Assembly (NCBI GenBank): GCA_044340025.1
Contig: JBIIUJ010000029.1
Span: 1-22,555 of the forward strand
From: JBIIUJ01 sp044340025
Lineage (GTDB): Bacteria; Pseudomonadota; Alphaproteobacteria; Caulobacterales; Aquidulcibacteraceae
Direction of reading: 5' to 3'
Length of the DNA: 22,555 nucleotides
The notes under the pieces are model-generated. The model was not told where the DNA came from and searched no databases. It saw nothing but the letters and a program-made list of their open reading frames with translations. Numbering within the stretch: the stretch's first letter is position 1; each line of letters starts with the position of its first letter. This document shows, piece after piece, positions 14,140 to 21,970 of this stretch. The translations under genes were made by a program, and so were the position numbers.

Positions 14140-16476
14140 ATGACCTTGAAATCCTTCATGCTGGCGGGGGCCTCGGCTTTCGCTGTTTCGCTATGCGCGG
14201 CCGCCCCGGCGTTCGCAGAAGACGCCGCAACCCAGACCGCCGTCCAGGGGACCGCAGCGGTGGTGGCGGCCGGCCAGGCCGCCGCAGCCGATGCTGCGCC
14301 CCGCCGTCTGGATACGGTGACGGTTTCGGCCACGCGCCGTGAAGAGAGCGCCCAGGACATTCCGGTTGCTGTCTCCTCATTCAGCCCCGTTCAGATTCAA
14401 GCCGCTAACCTGACCAATACGGTGGACCTCGTGCGGTTCACGCCCGGCATGACCGGCGGCTTCAACACCGGCACCGGCGGCGCTGTCACCTACTTCATCC
14501 GGGGCCTCGGCTCGACGGAGCAGGTCGCCACCTTCGATGCGCCGGTCGCCACCTATGTCGATGAAATCTATTTCGCGCGGCAGAGCGTGAACTCCTACTC
14601 CCTGTTCGACATCGAGCGGGTAGAAGTGGCGCGCGGCCCGCAAGGCACGCTGTTCGGCCGCAACACCACCGGCGGCGCTGTCATCATTGTGAACAAGAAG
14701 CCGGCAGACGAGTTCGGTTTCTTCGTCGAGGGGACCGTGGGGTCGTATAATCAGCGCACGGTGCGCGGCTCGATCGACGTCCCGGTGAGCGACAATTTCC
14801 TAACGAAGCTGTCGGCCTTCTACACCACGGACGACGGCTACGTCACCAACACCACCACAGGCGAGACGATGAATGGCGAGGAAGGGATCGGCGCGCGCGG
14901 CGCGATCACCTGGCGCCTGTCGGATACGCTGACCTGGGACCTCTCCGCCGACTGGCTGCGCCAGGACAAGACCACCATCGGCCAGAACCCGCTCAACCCG
15001 AAATACATCAGCCGCTCCGGCCTGCGTCAGACCGAGTGCGACGACAACATCATCTCGATCTACACCACTACCTCGCGCGGCAATTGCTCGCGCATCACAA
15101 CGGGCGGCCTGACGTCAAACATCCAGTGGGATGTCGCCGGCATCACGGTGAACTTCATCACCGGCTATCGCTCCACCGACCAGGACTTCGCGCTCGACTT
15201 CTTTGACGGTACGAGCCCGCGCGGCGGCTTCGTGATCGCCAACGAAGTGGTCAACCACCAGTGGAGCCAGGAAATCAAGCTGGCGGGCGAAAACGACCTC
15301 GTGCGCTGGGTCGGCGGCCTGTTCTATCTCGGCGAAAGCAACAAGAACCTGCAGCTCGACAGCTTCGCCGCGGGACCGATCAATCTCGTCCTCGGCTCCA
15401 AGCTGCTGGAGAACGAGGCGGAAGTTCTGGCTGTCTATGCGCAGGGCGACTTCAAGCTGGCCGAAGACCTGACCCTCACGGTCGGCGGGCGCCTGACCAA
15501 CGAGACCAAGGACATCAATTTCGTCGACGCCAACCGGCCCTCCTATGGCCCGGGTTTCGTCCCGGCCGCGCCGCCCCCGGCCAACCGCACGACGAGCGCC
15601 AACCTCGTGCGCTTCGGCATCCCGCTTTCGCAAGAAGAAACGAAGTTCACCCCGCGCGTCGCCCTGTCCTGGCAAGTGGACACCGACAAGCTGATCTTCG
15701 TGTCAGCCACCAACGGCTTCAAGTCGGGCGGATGGAACGGCCGCGACAACAACGCCGTTCTCTCGCGCGCCTTCGGCCCGGAAGAAGTCTGGTCCTATGA
15801 GCTCGGCGCCAAGACAGAATGGTTCGACGGACTGCTCCGCCTGAACGTCACGGGATACTTCGCCCACACCAAGGACCTCCAGGTCCTCTCGGGCTTCCCC
15901 AACCCGGTGACGGGCGCGATCTCGTTCGTGACACAAAACGCCGCAGATCTCGAATCCATGGGCGTCGAGTTCGAACTCACCGCCGCGCCGTCCGACTATG
16001 TCGACATCTTTGCGTCGCTCAACCTGTCGGATGGCCGCTACAAGAACGCGGAGCCGGGCCCCTCGTGCCGGGTCTTCCCCGAAGCTGCGAGCTGCGTCAC
16101 GGAGCGTGACGAGCCGGTGCGCTACCCCGATGTGGCCGCCACGCTCGGCGGGGCCTGGCGCATCCCGGCCCCGATGCTTGGCGGCGAGTTCTCGCTGTCC
16201 GGCGCGGTTAGCTACCAGTCGCCGTTCTGGACCTCCACGTCCAACGACACCGGCTCGGTGGTGAGCGCGAGCGGCCAGCGCATCCGCTTCTCCTCGGTGC
16301 CGGCCACGACGATCCTGAACGGCGGCATCACCTATCGCGCCGACAACGGGAACTGGCTCGCCTCGCTGCAGTGCTCCAATTGCGGGGAGGAGTTCTTCTT
16401 CGGCTCATCGCTCGTGGGCGTCGGATATCCGCCGCCGCCGCGCCGTGTGACGTTCAGCATCAAATACACCTACTGA
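14140..16476 (+). CDS. TonB-dependent outer-membrane receptor
   Basis: This 778-residue protein is an outer-membrane active transporter driven by TonB. It has a signal peptide (cleavage after A26, AAPAFA/ED), an Ala-rich spacer, a TonB-box-like DTVTVSA near residue 58, and a plug domain with the family signature VEVARGPQGTLFGRNTTGGA near residues 160-180. A large beta-barrel follows and ends in IKYTY, with a terminal aromatic residue as expected for outer-membrane assembly. There is no N-terminal signalling (STN) domain. Three pairs of closely spaced cysteines in the barrel are probably loop disulfides. The type is the one common in sphingomonads and Caulobacterales for diverse carbon sources, not specifically a siderophore receptor. 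The start is fixed by GAGGGGAGA and the signal peptide. A strong terminator follows the gene, so it may be transcribed alone. The substrate is unknown. Confidence 0.95.
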   Translation: MTLKSFMLAGASAFAVSLCAAAPAFAEDAATQTAVQGTAAVVAAGQAAAADAAPRRLDTVTVSATRREESAQDIPVAVSSFSPVQIQAANLTNTVDLVRFTPGMTGGFNTGTGGAVTYFIRGLGSTEQVATFDAPVATYVDEIYFARQSVNSYSLFDIERVEVARGPQGTLFGRNTTGGAVIIVNKKPADEFGFFVEGTVGSYNQRTVRGSIDVPVSDNFLTKLSAFYTTDDGYVTNTTTGETMNGEEGIGARGAITWRLSDTLTWDLSADWLRQDKTTIGQNPLNPKYISRSGLRQTECDDNIISIYTTTSRGNCSRITTGGLTSNIQWDVAGITVNFITGYRSTDQDFALDFFDGTSPRGGFVIANEVVNHQWSQEIKLAGENDLVRWVGGLFYLGESNKNLQLDSFAAGPINLVLGSKLLENEAEVLAVYAQGDFKLAEDLTLTVGGRLTNETKDINFVDANRPSYGPGFVPAAPPPANRTTSANLVRFGIPLSQEETKFTPRVALSWQVDTDKLIFVSATNGFKSGGWNGRDNNAVLSRAFGPEEVWSYELGAKTEWFDGLLRLNVTGYFAHTKDLQVLSGFPNPVTGAISFVTQNAADLESMGVEFELTAAPSDYVDIFASLNLSDGRYKNAEPGPSCRVFPEAASCVTERDEPVRYPDVAATLGGAWRIPAPMLGGEFSLSGAVSYQSPFWTSTSNDTGSVVSASGQRIRFSSVPATTILNGGITYRADNGNWLASLQCSNCGEEFFFGSSLVGVGYPPPPRRVTFSIKYTY

Positions 16477-16500
16477 TCGCCCGATCAGCAGGATCGACGC

Positions 16501-16538
16501 GAGGGCCGGGGGAGCGATCCCCCGGCCCTCTGCCTTTA
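16501..16538 (+). terminator. Intrinsic terminator after the TonB-dependent receptor
   Basis: A perfect 13-bp stem, GAGGGCCGGGGGA (16501-16513) with TCCCCCGGCCCTC (16518-16530), encloses the loop GCGA and is followed by TGCCTTTA. This is the strongest intrinsic terminator in the window. It separates the receptor transcript from the genes downstream. Confidence 0.85.
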
Positions 16539-16606
16539 GGGCGCCGGTTGCGCGCGCCGCGGCCGCGCCTATAACCGGGCGCAACAAAGGTGAGGGAGAG
16601 ACGCCC

Positions 16607-16897
16607 ATGATCGGCATCTGCGCGCAATTCGTCTGCCAGCCTGGCAAGAACGCTGAGTTCGAGAAGCTTCTGGTCGACTTCGTGAACACCGTGAAGGCGA
16701 CCGAACCGGGCACCCTCGTCTATCAGCTCGTGCGGTCCGACAAGGACCCTAACGCCTATTTCATGCTCGAGCTTTACGCCGATCAGGCGGCGCTGGACGC
16801 CCATGGCAAGACTGAACATATGGCCAAGCTGATCCAGCAGATCGGCCCCCTGTTCGCTGGCGCGCCGGTCCTGCATCAGGGCGCGGTCATTTCCTGA
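16607..16897 (+). CDS. Antibiotic-biosynthesis-monooxygenase (quinol monooxygenase-like) protein
   Basis: This 96-residue protein fits the small ABM/YgiN dimeric alpha-beta barrel family. The N-terminus (MIGICAQFVCQPGKNAEFEKLL) gives the first strand and helix, and EPGTLVYQLVRSDKDPNAYFMLELYADQAALDAH is the family core. HMAKLIQQI forms the last helix. Members include cofactor-free quinol monooxygenases and proteins of unknown activity, so the reaction is not established. GGGAGAG upstream supports the ATG. It follows the receptor terminator and precedes the acyl-CoA dehydrogenase by 81 bases on the same strand, so it may begin a catabolic transcript. The fold call is solid; the enzymatic role is not. 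Confidence 0.85.
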   Translation: MIGICAQFVCQPGKNAEFEKLLVDFVNTVKATEPGTLVYQLVRSDKDPNAYFMLELYADQAALDAHGKTEHMAKLIQQIGPLFAGAPVLHQGAVIS

Positions 16898-16978
16898 ACC
16901 TCTGGCGGGCGCGCAGGCGCCGCCTATCTGGACCATGCAGAGGCGGGCCGCCCTGCGCCGCCAGGATTGAGGCTTGCC

Positions 16979-18211
16979 ATGGACCTCTCATTTTCGCCCG
17001 GAGATCTCGCCTTCCGCGACGAGGTGCGCGCCTGGATCTCGGAGGCCTATGACGAGACGCTGCGCAAGAAAATGGCGCTCTCCAAGAACGGCTATCTCGA
17101 CAAGCAGGGCCAGATCGCCTGGCAGAAGAAGCTCTATGAGAAGGGCTGGATCGCGCCCGACTGGCCGGTGGAGTTCGGCGGTCCCGGCTGGACCCCGGCG
17201 CAGAAATACATCTTCAACATGGAGACCGCCGCAGCCGGCTGCCCGATCGTCTCGCCCATGGGGCTGAAGATGGTCGCGCCCGTGATCATGGCGTTCGGCA
17301 CGGACGCACAGAAGAAAAAGCACCTGCCGCCGATCCTGGCGTCGGAGATCTGGTGGTGCCAGGGCTATTCCGAGCCCGGCTCCGGCTCTGATCTCGCCTC
17401 CCTGCAGATGCGGGCAGAAAAGACCGTCCGCGACGGGGTGGAGGGCTATCTGCTCAACGGCTCGAAGATCTGGACGACGCACGCGCAGTGGGCGGACTGG
17501 ATGTTCAATCTGGTCCGCACCAGCCAGGAGAAGAAACCGCAGGACGGGATCAGCTTCATCCTGGTCGACATGCGCACGCCCGGCATCACCGTCAGCGCGC
17601 TGCCCACGCTCGACGGTCCCGTGGACGGTCAGCAGGAGATCAATCAGGTCTTCTACGAGGATGTGTTCGTGCCCGCCGAGAACCTGATCGGGGAAGAGGG
17701 CAAGGGCTGGACCTACGCCAAATACCTGCTCGAGTTCGAACGCGGCAACGCCTATGCACCAGGGCTGAAGAACGCGCTCGCCAAGGTGCGCAAGATCGCC
17801 AGCATCGAGACGGCCAACGGCGCCCGGCTGGTCGATGATCCCGATTTCGCGCGCAAGCTCGCCGAAACCGAGATGAAGATCGAGGCGCTCAACGTCACCG
17901 AGCTTCGGATCTTTTCCAGTCTCGCATCCGGCCAGCGCGCGGGGCCTGCCTCCTCGATGCTGAAGTGCGCTGGCTCGGAGGCGCAGCAGGCGATCTCGGA
18001 GCTGGCGGTGGAAGCCGTGGGCGGCGCGGCCCAGCCCTTCGTGGCAGACACCTGGGCGATCCTGGACGGGCGCTCCAACGAGCCTTTCCCGACGCCGGAC
18101 TATGCCGCAGCCGTGGCCCCGGCCTATTTCAACTATCGCAAGACGTCGATCTACGCCGGCTCCAACGAGATCCAGCGCAACATCATGGCCAAGATGGTGC
18201 TGGGGCTCTGA
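16979..18211 (+). CDS. Acyl-CoA dehydrogenase family protein
   Basis: This 410-residue flavoenzyme would introduce an alpha-beta double bond in an acyl-CoA, passing electrons to ETF. Order: N-terminal helical domain (FRDEVRAWISEAY), central beta domain with WWCQGYSEPGSGSDLASLQ and GYLLNGSKIWTTHAQWADWM (FAD and substrate contacts), and C-terminal helical domain with IYAGSNEIQRNIMAKMVLGL. At the position of the catalytic Glu of the medium-chain type (YEGT) it has Ala-Gly, so any base must come from another site, as in isovaleryl-CoA type enzymes, or the protein may need a partner subunit. It resembles members used for branched, cyclic or steroid-side-chain substrates. The start is the ATG at 16979; an in-frame TTG four codons earlier is less likely. 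The acyl-CoA ligase gene follows. Confidence 0.92.
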   Translation: MDLSFSPGDLAFRDEVRAWISEAYDETLRKKMALSKNGYLDKQGQIAWQKKLYEKGWIAPDWPVEFGGPGWTPAQKYIFNMETAAAGCPIVSPMGLKMVAPVIMAFGTDAQKKKHLPPILASEIWWCQGYSEPGSGSDLASLQMRAEKTVRDGVEGYLLNGSKIWTTHAQWADWMFNLVRTSQEKKPQDGISFILVDMRTPGITVSALPTLDGPVDGQQEINQVFYEDVFVPAENLIGEEGKGWTYAKYLLEFERGNAYAPGLKNALAKVRKIASIETANGARLVDDPDFARKLAETEMKIEALNVTELRIFSSLASGQRAGPASSMLKCAGSEAQQAISELAVEAVGGAAQPFVADTWAILDGRSNEPFPTPDYAAAVAPAYFNYRKTSIYAGSNEIQRNIMAKMVLGL

Positions 18212-18223
18212 CGCCAAGAAAAA

Positions 18224-18253
18224 GCCCCGGCCACCGCAGGGGCGGGCCGGGGC
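18224..18253 (-). terminator. Terminator-like hairpin pointing against the flanking genes
   Basis: GCCCCGGCC (18224-18232) pairs perfectly with GGCCGGGGC (18245-18253) around a 12-base loop. The plus strand has AAGAAAAA before the stem, so only the minus-strand transcript would end in a U-run. It sits just after the plus-strand acyl-CoA dehydrogenase gene, where it could still act as a weak transcript end. Confidence 0.5.
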
Positions 18254-18391
18254 GCGAGGTAATCGCCAAACCGGAGACATCCGGCCAGCCAGAGGGCTGC
18301 AAGGCGGGCGCCAGCCCCTCGTCAGCCCGCCCTCGGCATGGCAAGAAGCTCTCTCAGCGCCCGCCAGAGGCGCGCCAGGGAGGATTTCATC

Positions 18392-20152
18392 ATGCCGGAT
18401 GGCGCACGCCCGCCCTTCATACCCGCCATGTCGGTCCAGCAGGCGCATGCCTTGCTGTGTCAGCCCGGCACACCCTTCGAGATGGAGCTGCGCACGATCG
18501 ATGGCGTCGAGATGCGGGTCTGGAAGAATGCGCCGCCCAGCCTCGCCGCCCTGTTCGAGATGGGCCGCGCCTGGGGCGAGCTTCCCTATCTGGTGCTGGA
18601 CGACGAGCGCGTGTCCTATCGCGCCCATGCCAATGCAGCCGCCACGCTGGCTCATGCGCTGCGCGACCGGTTCGGCGTGGCCAAGGGCGACCGGGTGGGC
18701 ATTGCGATGCGGAATCTGCCCGAGTTCGTCTGCGCCTTCTGGGCCATCCATCTGCTTGGCGCGGTGGCGATGCCGCTCAACGCCTGGTGGACAGCGCAGG
18801 AGCTCGAGTATGGCCTCGCCGATTCCGGCGCGCGGGTGCTGATCGCGGATGGTGAGCGGCTGGAACGGCTGCTGACGCTGGACCATGCGGGCGGGCGCTT
18901 CGCCGCGTTGCCAGACCTCGCCCATCTGATCGTCGCCCGGGCGAGCGGGCCGCTGCCTGATGGGATCATGCGGCTGGAGGATCTGATCGGCGGGCCAAAC
19001 GCCTGGGAGAAGTTGGCTCAGACAGCCTCCCCGGCGGCCGAAATAGGCCCGGAAGACCTCGCGACCCTGTTCTACACCTCCGGCACCACCGGAAAGCCGA
19101 AGGGCGCCTTTGGCACCCAGCGCAACTGTCTGACCAACATCTTCAACATGATGCTGGGTCAGGCGCGTGCTTTCCTGCGCCGGGGTGAGGCGCCGCCCGC
19201 CCAGGACCCGACCACGCCGCGCAAGGCCGTCCTGCTGGCGGTGCCGCTGTTCCACGTGACCGCGAGCCATTCTCTCGTCGTGCCGGCCATGGCGAGCGGG
19301 GTGAAAATCGTGATGATGCGGCGCTGGGACGCCACGCGCGGGCTGGAACTGATCCAGCAGGAAAGGATCAACACGTTTGGCGGCGTGCCCGCCATCGCCT
19401 GGCAGGTTCTGGAGCACCCCGACCTTGCCCGCTACGACACCTCCAGCGTGGAGAGCGTATCGTATGGCGGAGCGCCCTCGGCGCCCGAGCTTGTGCGCCG
19501 GATCGTGGAGGCCTTCCCCAAGGTTCAGCCCGGCCAGGGCTATGGCCTGACCGAGACGTCGGCGGTGGTCTCGTCCAATGGGGCGGAAGATTACGAGCTT
19601 CGGCCGTGGTCCTGCGGGCCGGCCGCCCCCGTCAATGACGTGCGCGTCGTCGATCCGGAAGGCCGCGACGTGCCAGCCGGCGAGGTCGGCGAACTCTGGG
19701 TGCGCGGGCCGAACGTGGTGAAAGGCTATTGGAACAAGCCTGAAGCGACTCAGGCGGCCTTCGGCGACGGCTGGTTCAAGACCGGCGATCTTGTACGGAT
19801 GGACGAGGATGGCTTCCTCACCATCGTTGACCGCGCCAAGGACATGATCATCCGCGGCGGCGAAAACGTCTATTGCGTGGAGGTCGAGAGCGCTCTCTAC
19901 GAACACCCCGATGTCAACGACGCCGCCGTGATCGGCATTCCGCACAAGGTTCTGGGCGAGGAGGTGGGCGCGGTCGTGGCTGTGCGCGCGGGCTCGGATG
20001 CGACGGAAGCGGCGCTCCAGGCCTGGGTTCGCGAGCGGCTGGCGAGTTTCAAGGTCCCGGTGCGGATCGATATCCGAACCGAGCCGCTGCCGCGCAACGC
20101 CAATGGCAAGATCCTGAAGCGGGATCTGAGGGCCGTGTTCGCGCCGGGCTGA
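18392..20152 (+). CDS. AMP-forming acyl-CoA synthetase (fatty-acid/aryl-CoA ligase type)
   Basis: This 586-residue ANL-superfamily enzyme would activate a carboxylic acid to its CoA thioester with ATP, releasing AMP and pyrophosphate. The motifs are complete: the phosphate loop LFYTSGTTGKPKGA at about 225-238, YGLTETS at about 384, GWFKTGDL at 460-467, the hinge region IVDRAKDMIIRGGENVY, and the catalytic Lys K573 in NANGKILKRDL. The start at 18392 is set by AGGGAGG eight bases upstream. Its N-terminal 100 residues are longer than in minimal ligases. It lies 180 bases after the acyl-CoA dehydrogenase, so the pair would activate and then oxidise the same acid. Long-chain fatty acid, cyclic terpenoid or aromatic acid substrates are all possible; specificity cannot be read here. 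Confidence 0.94.
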   Translation: MPDGARPPFIPAMSVQQAHALLCQPGTPFEMELRTIDGVEMRVWKNAPPSLAALFEMGRAWGELPYLVLDDERVSYRAHANAAATLAHALRDRFGVAKGDRVGIAMRNLPEFVCAFWAIHLLGAVAMPLNAWWTAQELEYGLADSGARVLIADGERLERLLTLDHAGGRFAALPDLAHLIVARASGPLPDGIMRLEDLIGGPNAWEKLAQTASPAAEIGPEDLATLFYTSGTTGKPKGAFGTQRNCLTNIFNMMLGQARAFLRRGEAPPAQDPTTPRKAVLLAVPLFHVTASHSLVVPAMASGVKIVMMRRWDATRGLELIQQERINTFGGVPAIAWQVLEHPDLARYDTSSVESVSYGGAPSAPELVRRIVEAFPKVQPGQGYGLTETSAVVSSNGAEDYELRPWSCGPAAPVNDVRVVDPEGRDVPAGEVGELWVRGPNVVKGYWNKPEATQAAFGDGWFKTGDLVRMDEDGFLTIVDRAKDMIIRGGENVYCVEVESALYEHPDVNDAAVIGIPHKVLGEEVGAVVAVRAGSDATEAALQAWVRERLASFKVPVRIDIRTEPLPRNANGKILKRDLRAVFAPG

Positions 20153-20153
20153 G

Positions 20154-20173
20154 CCGGCGCGCCGCGGCGCCGG
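20154..20173. terminator. Hairpin filling the gap between convergent genes
   Basis: CCGGCGC (20154-20160) pairs with GCGCCGG (20167-20173) around a six-base loop. It occupies almost exactly the 21 bases between the acyl-CoA ligase stop and the YbjN-domain gene stop. There is no U-tract. It is a plausible bidirectional transcript end. Confidence 0.45.
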
Positions 20174-20674
20174 TCAGGCCTGGCCCAGCGTCTCGAACAA
20201 CACAGCGCCGGCGGCCTCCTCCGGCGTCTTGCCGGCCCAGACCAGAAAGTTAAACGCGGGATAGAAGCGCTCCACCGCCTCGACCCCGGCGGCGAGCAGG
20301 GCGGCGCATTCCACCGGTTCCGGCCCATCCCGGCCCAGAACGGGCAACGTGGCGCGATAGACCACCGAGCCATCCTCCGACCAGAGATCGAAGTGGCCAA
20401 GCCAAAGCGTCTCGTTGAGCAGCGCAACAAGCGCGGCCACGTCCGCCCGGCGGGTCTTGGGCGTCTTCATGTCCACAGCCAGCGTGAGCACCATGGCGGG
20501 AAACTCGGCCCGCCAGGAAAACACCCCATGCAGATCGGTCCACTCGGTGCTGGCGGCGAAGTGGATCTCGTCCTCGCTGCGCTCGAAGGTCTTCTGTTCG
20601 GCGATCAGGACGTGTTCGGCCGCTTCCAGCGGATCGAACTCATCATCAGTGCGCACTTGGTCGATAAGGTCCAT
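20174..20674 (-). CDS. YbjN domain-containing protein
   Basis: This 166-residue cytoplasmic protein matches the YbjN domain family, which has a fold like that of type III secretion chaperones and no established enzymatic activity. The typical elements are the N-terminal helix, TEWTDLHGVFSWRAEFPAMVLTLAVDM forming the beta-sheet, ALLNETLWLGHFDLWSEDGSVVYRATLP in the middle, and a C-terminal helix with AVERFYPAFNFLVWAGKTPEEA. This last block is characteristic of the alphaproteobacterial members. GAGG upstream of the ATG supports the start. It is followed by ubiK after 94 bases in the other direction of reading (ubiK is upstream of it on the same strand), so the two may share a transcript. Confidence 0.88.
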   Translation of the reverse strand: MDLIDQVRTDDEFDPLEAAEHVLIAEQKTFERSEDEIHFAASTEWTDLHGVFSWRAEFPAMVLTLAVDMKTPKTRRADVAALVALLNETLWLGHFDLWSEDGSVVYRATLPVLGRDGPEPVECAALLAAGVEAVERFYPAFNFLVWAGKTPEEAAGAVLFETLGQA

Positions 20675-20768
20675 TGGACAGGCCTCGCGCGATCAGCAGG
20701 ACGAATCACCCTGCAGATCGAAAGCGTAAGTCAGATTCGGTCTTCAGCAATATGACGGCGCGCGCCAA

Positions 20769-21032
20769 TCATTGCCGTTGTTCAAGGACGGCCAGCCGGG
20801 CCTCCAGCGCGGCGAGTTGCGCCTTGAGCGCATCGGCCTCCATCCGGGCGGATTGGGCGAGCTGCTTCATGGCGTCGAACTCGTCCCGGCTGACCAGATC
20901 CATGTCGGCGATCAGCCGCTCCGCCTGAGCGCGCATGAAGGTGCGGGCCTCGTCGCCAAGGCCCTGGGCTGCGCCCACGGCCGTGGTCATCAAACGCGCG
21001 ATATCGTCGAGGATGGGGTTCTGGGTCTGCAT
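20769..21032 (-). CDS. ubiK: Ubiquinone biosynthesis accessory factor UbiK
   Basis: This 87-residue protein fits the UbiK/YqiC (BMFP) family, small membrane-associated proteins that assist late steps of ubiquinone synthesis, in E. coli together with UbiJ. The N-terminal amphipathic helix (NPILDDIARLMTTAVGAAQGLGDEARTFMRAQAERLI) is followed by a C-terminal coiled coil (ADALKAQLAALEARLAVLEQRQ), the standard layout. The MDLVSRDEFDAMKQLAQ block is diagnostic. The start is the ATG at 21032 with AAGGA upstream; an in-frame TTG at 21047 overlaps that site and is unlikely. It is divergent from lgt, an arrangement familiar in alphaproteobacteria. Confidence 0.9.
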   Translation of the reverse strand: MQTQNPILDDIARLMTTAVGAAQGLGDEARTFMRAQAERLIADMDLVSRDEFDAMKQLAQSARMEADALKAQLAALEARLAVLEQRQ

Positions 21033-21139
21033 GGACGTCCTTTGCAAGGTCAGGTAGAGCGCCGGGGCGCGTTCTGCAATGGCGCGCCCCAGCGGGGCGA
21101 CCTCCAGTCCCGCCGCAAGTGAGCCTCCAGAGGTTGTGC
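21033..21139. promoter_or_regulatory. Divergent ubiK/lgt region with two competing hairpins
   Basis: The strand CGCGCCCC (21083-21090) can pair with GGGGCGCG upstream (21064-21071, 8 perfect pairs, 11-base loop). Alternatively its last six bases (21085-21090) can pair with GGGGCG downstream (21094-21099, three-base loop). The two structures exclude each other. They would lie in the lgt leader if transcription starts before 21064. A regulatory role is only a possibility. Confidence 0.35.
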
Positions 21140-21970
21140 GTGTTCCTTTCGCTGGCGATTCCCTTCCCCGAATGGCTGGATCCTGTCCTGCTGCAAATCG
21201 GGCCGTTTGCCCTGCGCTGGTATGCGCTGGCCTATATCGCCGGCATCGCGCTCGCCTGGTGGTATATCGGCCGGCTGCTGAAAGCGGAGCGGCTTTGGCG
21301 GCCCGGCGGCGCGCCCATGACCATTCCGCAACTCGACGATTACATCCTCTGGGCCACGCTGGGCGTGATCCTTGGCGGCCGGTTGGGCTTTGTGTTTTTC
21401 TACCGGCCCGATCTCCTGGCCGACCCCCTCTCGGTGTTTCGGGTCTGGGAAGGCGGCATGAGCTTTCATGGCGGCCTCCTGGGCGTCACGTTCGCGACCA
21501 TCGCCTTTGGTCTCGCCCAGAAGATTCCGCTGCTGCGGCTGGGCGATCTCGTCGCCTGCGCCACGCCGTTCGGCATGCTGTTCGGACGGCTGGCGAATTT
21601 CATCAATGGCGAGCTTTGGGGCCGCACCACCGACGTGCCCTGGGCGATCATCTTCCCCGCCGCCGGCCCTGAGCCGCGTCACCCCAGCCAGCTTTATCAG
21701 GCGGGCCTGGAAGGGCTGGCGCTGATGGCCATTCTGGCGCTGGCGGTCTGGCGCGGCGGGGCGCTCTCCCGGCCTGGCCTGACCTGCGGCCTGTTCCTTC
21801 TCGGCATGGGGATCTTTCGTATCCTTGGCGAACAGTTCCGCCAGCCCGACGCTTTCCTGCCCGAGTATCCCTTTGGTCTGTCGATGGGGATGATGCTTTC
21901 GGCGCCGCTGGCGGCCGCCGGGATCGGCCTGATCGTCTGGACCCTGACCCGGCCGAAGGCGCAGGCATGA
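21140..21970 (+). CDS. lgt: Prolipoprotein diacylglyceryl transferase
   Basis: Lgt transfers diacylglycerol from phosphatidylglycerol to the lipobox Cys of prelipoproteins, the first step of lipoprotein maturation in the inner membrane. The 276-residue protein has several membrane helices and the conserved family blocks: FALRWYALAYIAG, GGRLGFVFFY, WEGGMSFHGGLLG, the signature GRLANFINGELWGR, and HPSQLYQ. The length is typical. I prefer the GTG at 21140, six bases after AGAGG. A GTG at 21119, seven codons earlier, is also possible. Its stop overlaps the ATG of the next gene (ATGA). A likely client in this window is the RND adaptor lipoprotein. Confidence 0.93.
   Translation: MFLSLAIPFPEWLDPVLLQIGPFALRWYALAYIAGIALAWWYIGRLLKAERLWRPGGAPMTIPQLDDYILWATLGVILGGRLGFVFFYRPDLLADPLSVFRVWEGGMSFHGGLLGVTFATIAFGLAQKIPLLRLGDLVACATPFGMLFGRLANFINGELWGRTTDVPWAIIFPAAGPEPRHPSQLYQAGLEGLALMAILALAVWRGGALSRPGLTCGLFLLGMGIFRILGEQFRQPDAFLPEYPFGLSMGMMLSAPLAAAGIGLIVWTLTRPKAQA

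Noticed and set aside
16988..19945. A 985-codon open frame on the minus strand across the acyl-CoA dehydrogenase and ligase genes
   Set aside because: It spans two clearly recognised genes and the gap between them, has biased Arg/His/Gly composition and no recognisable domain.
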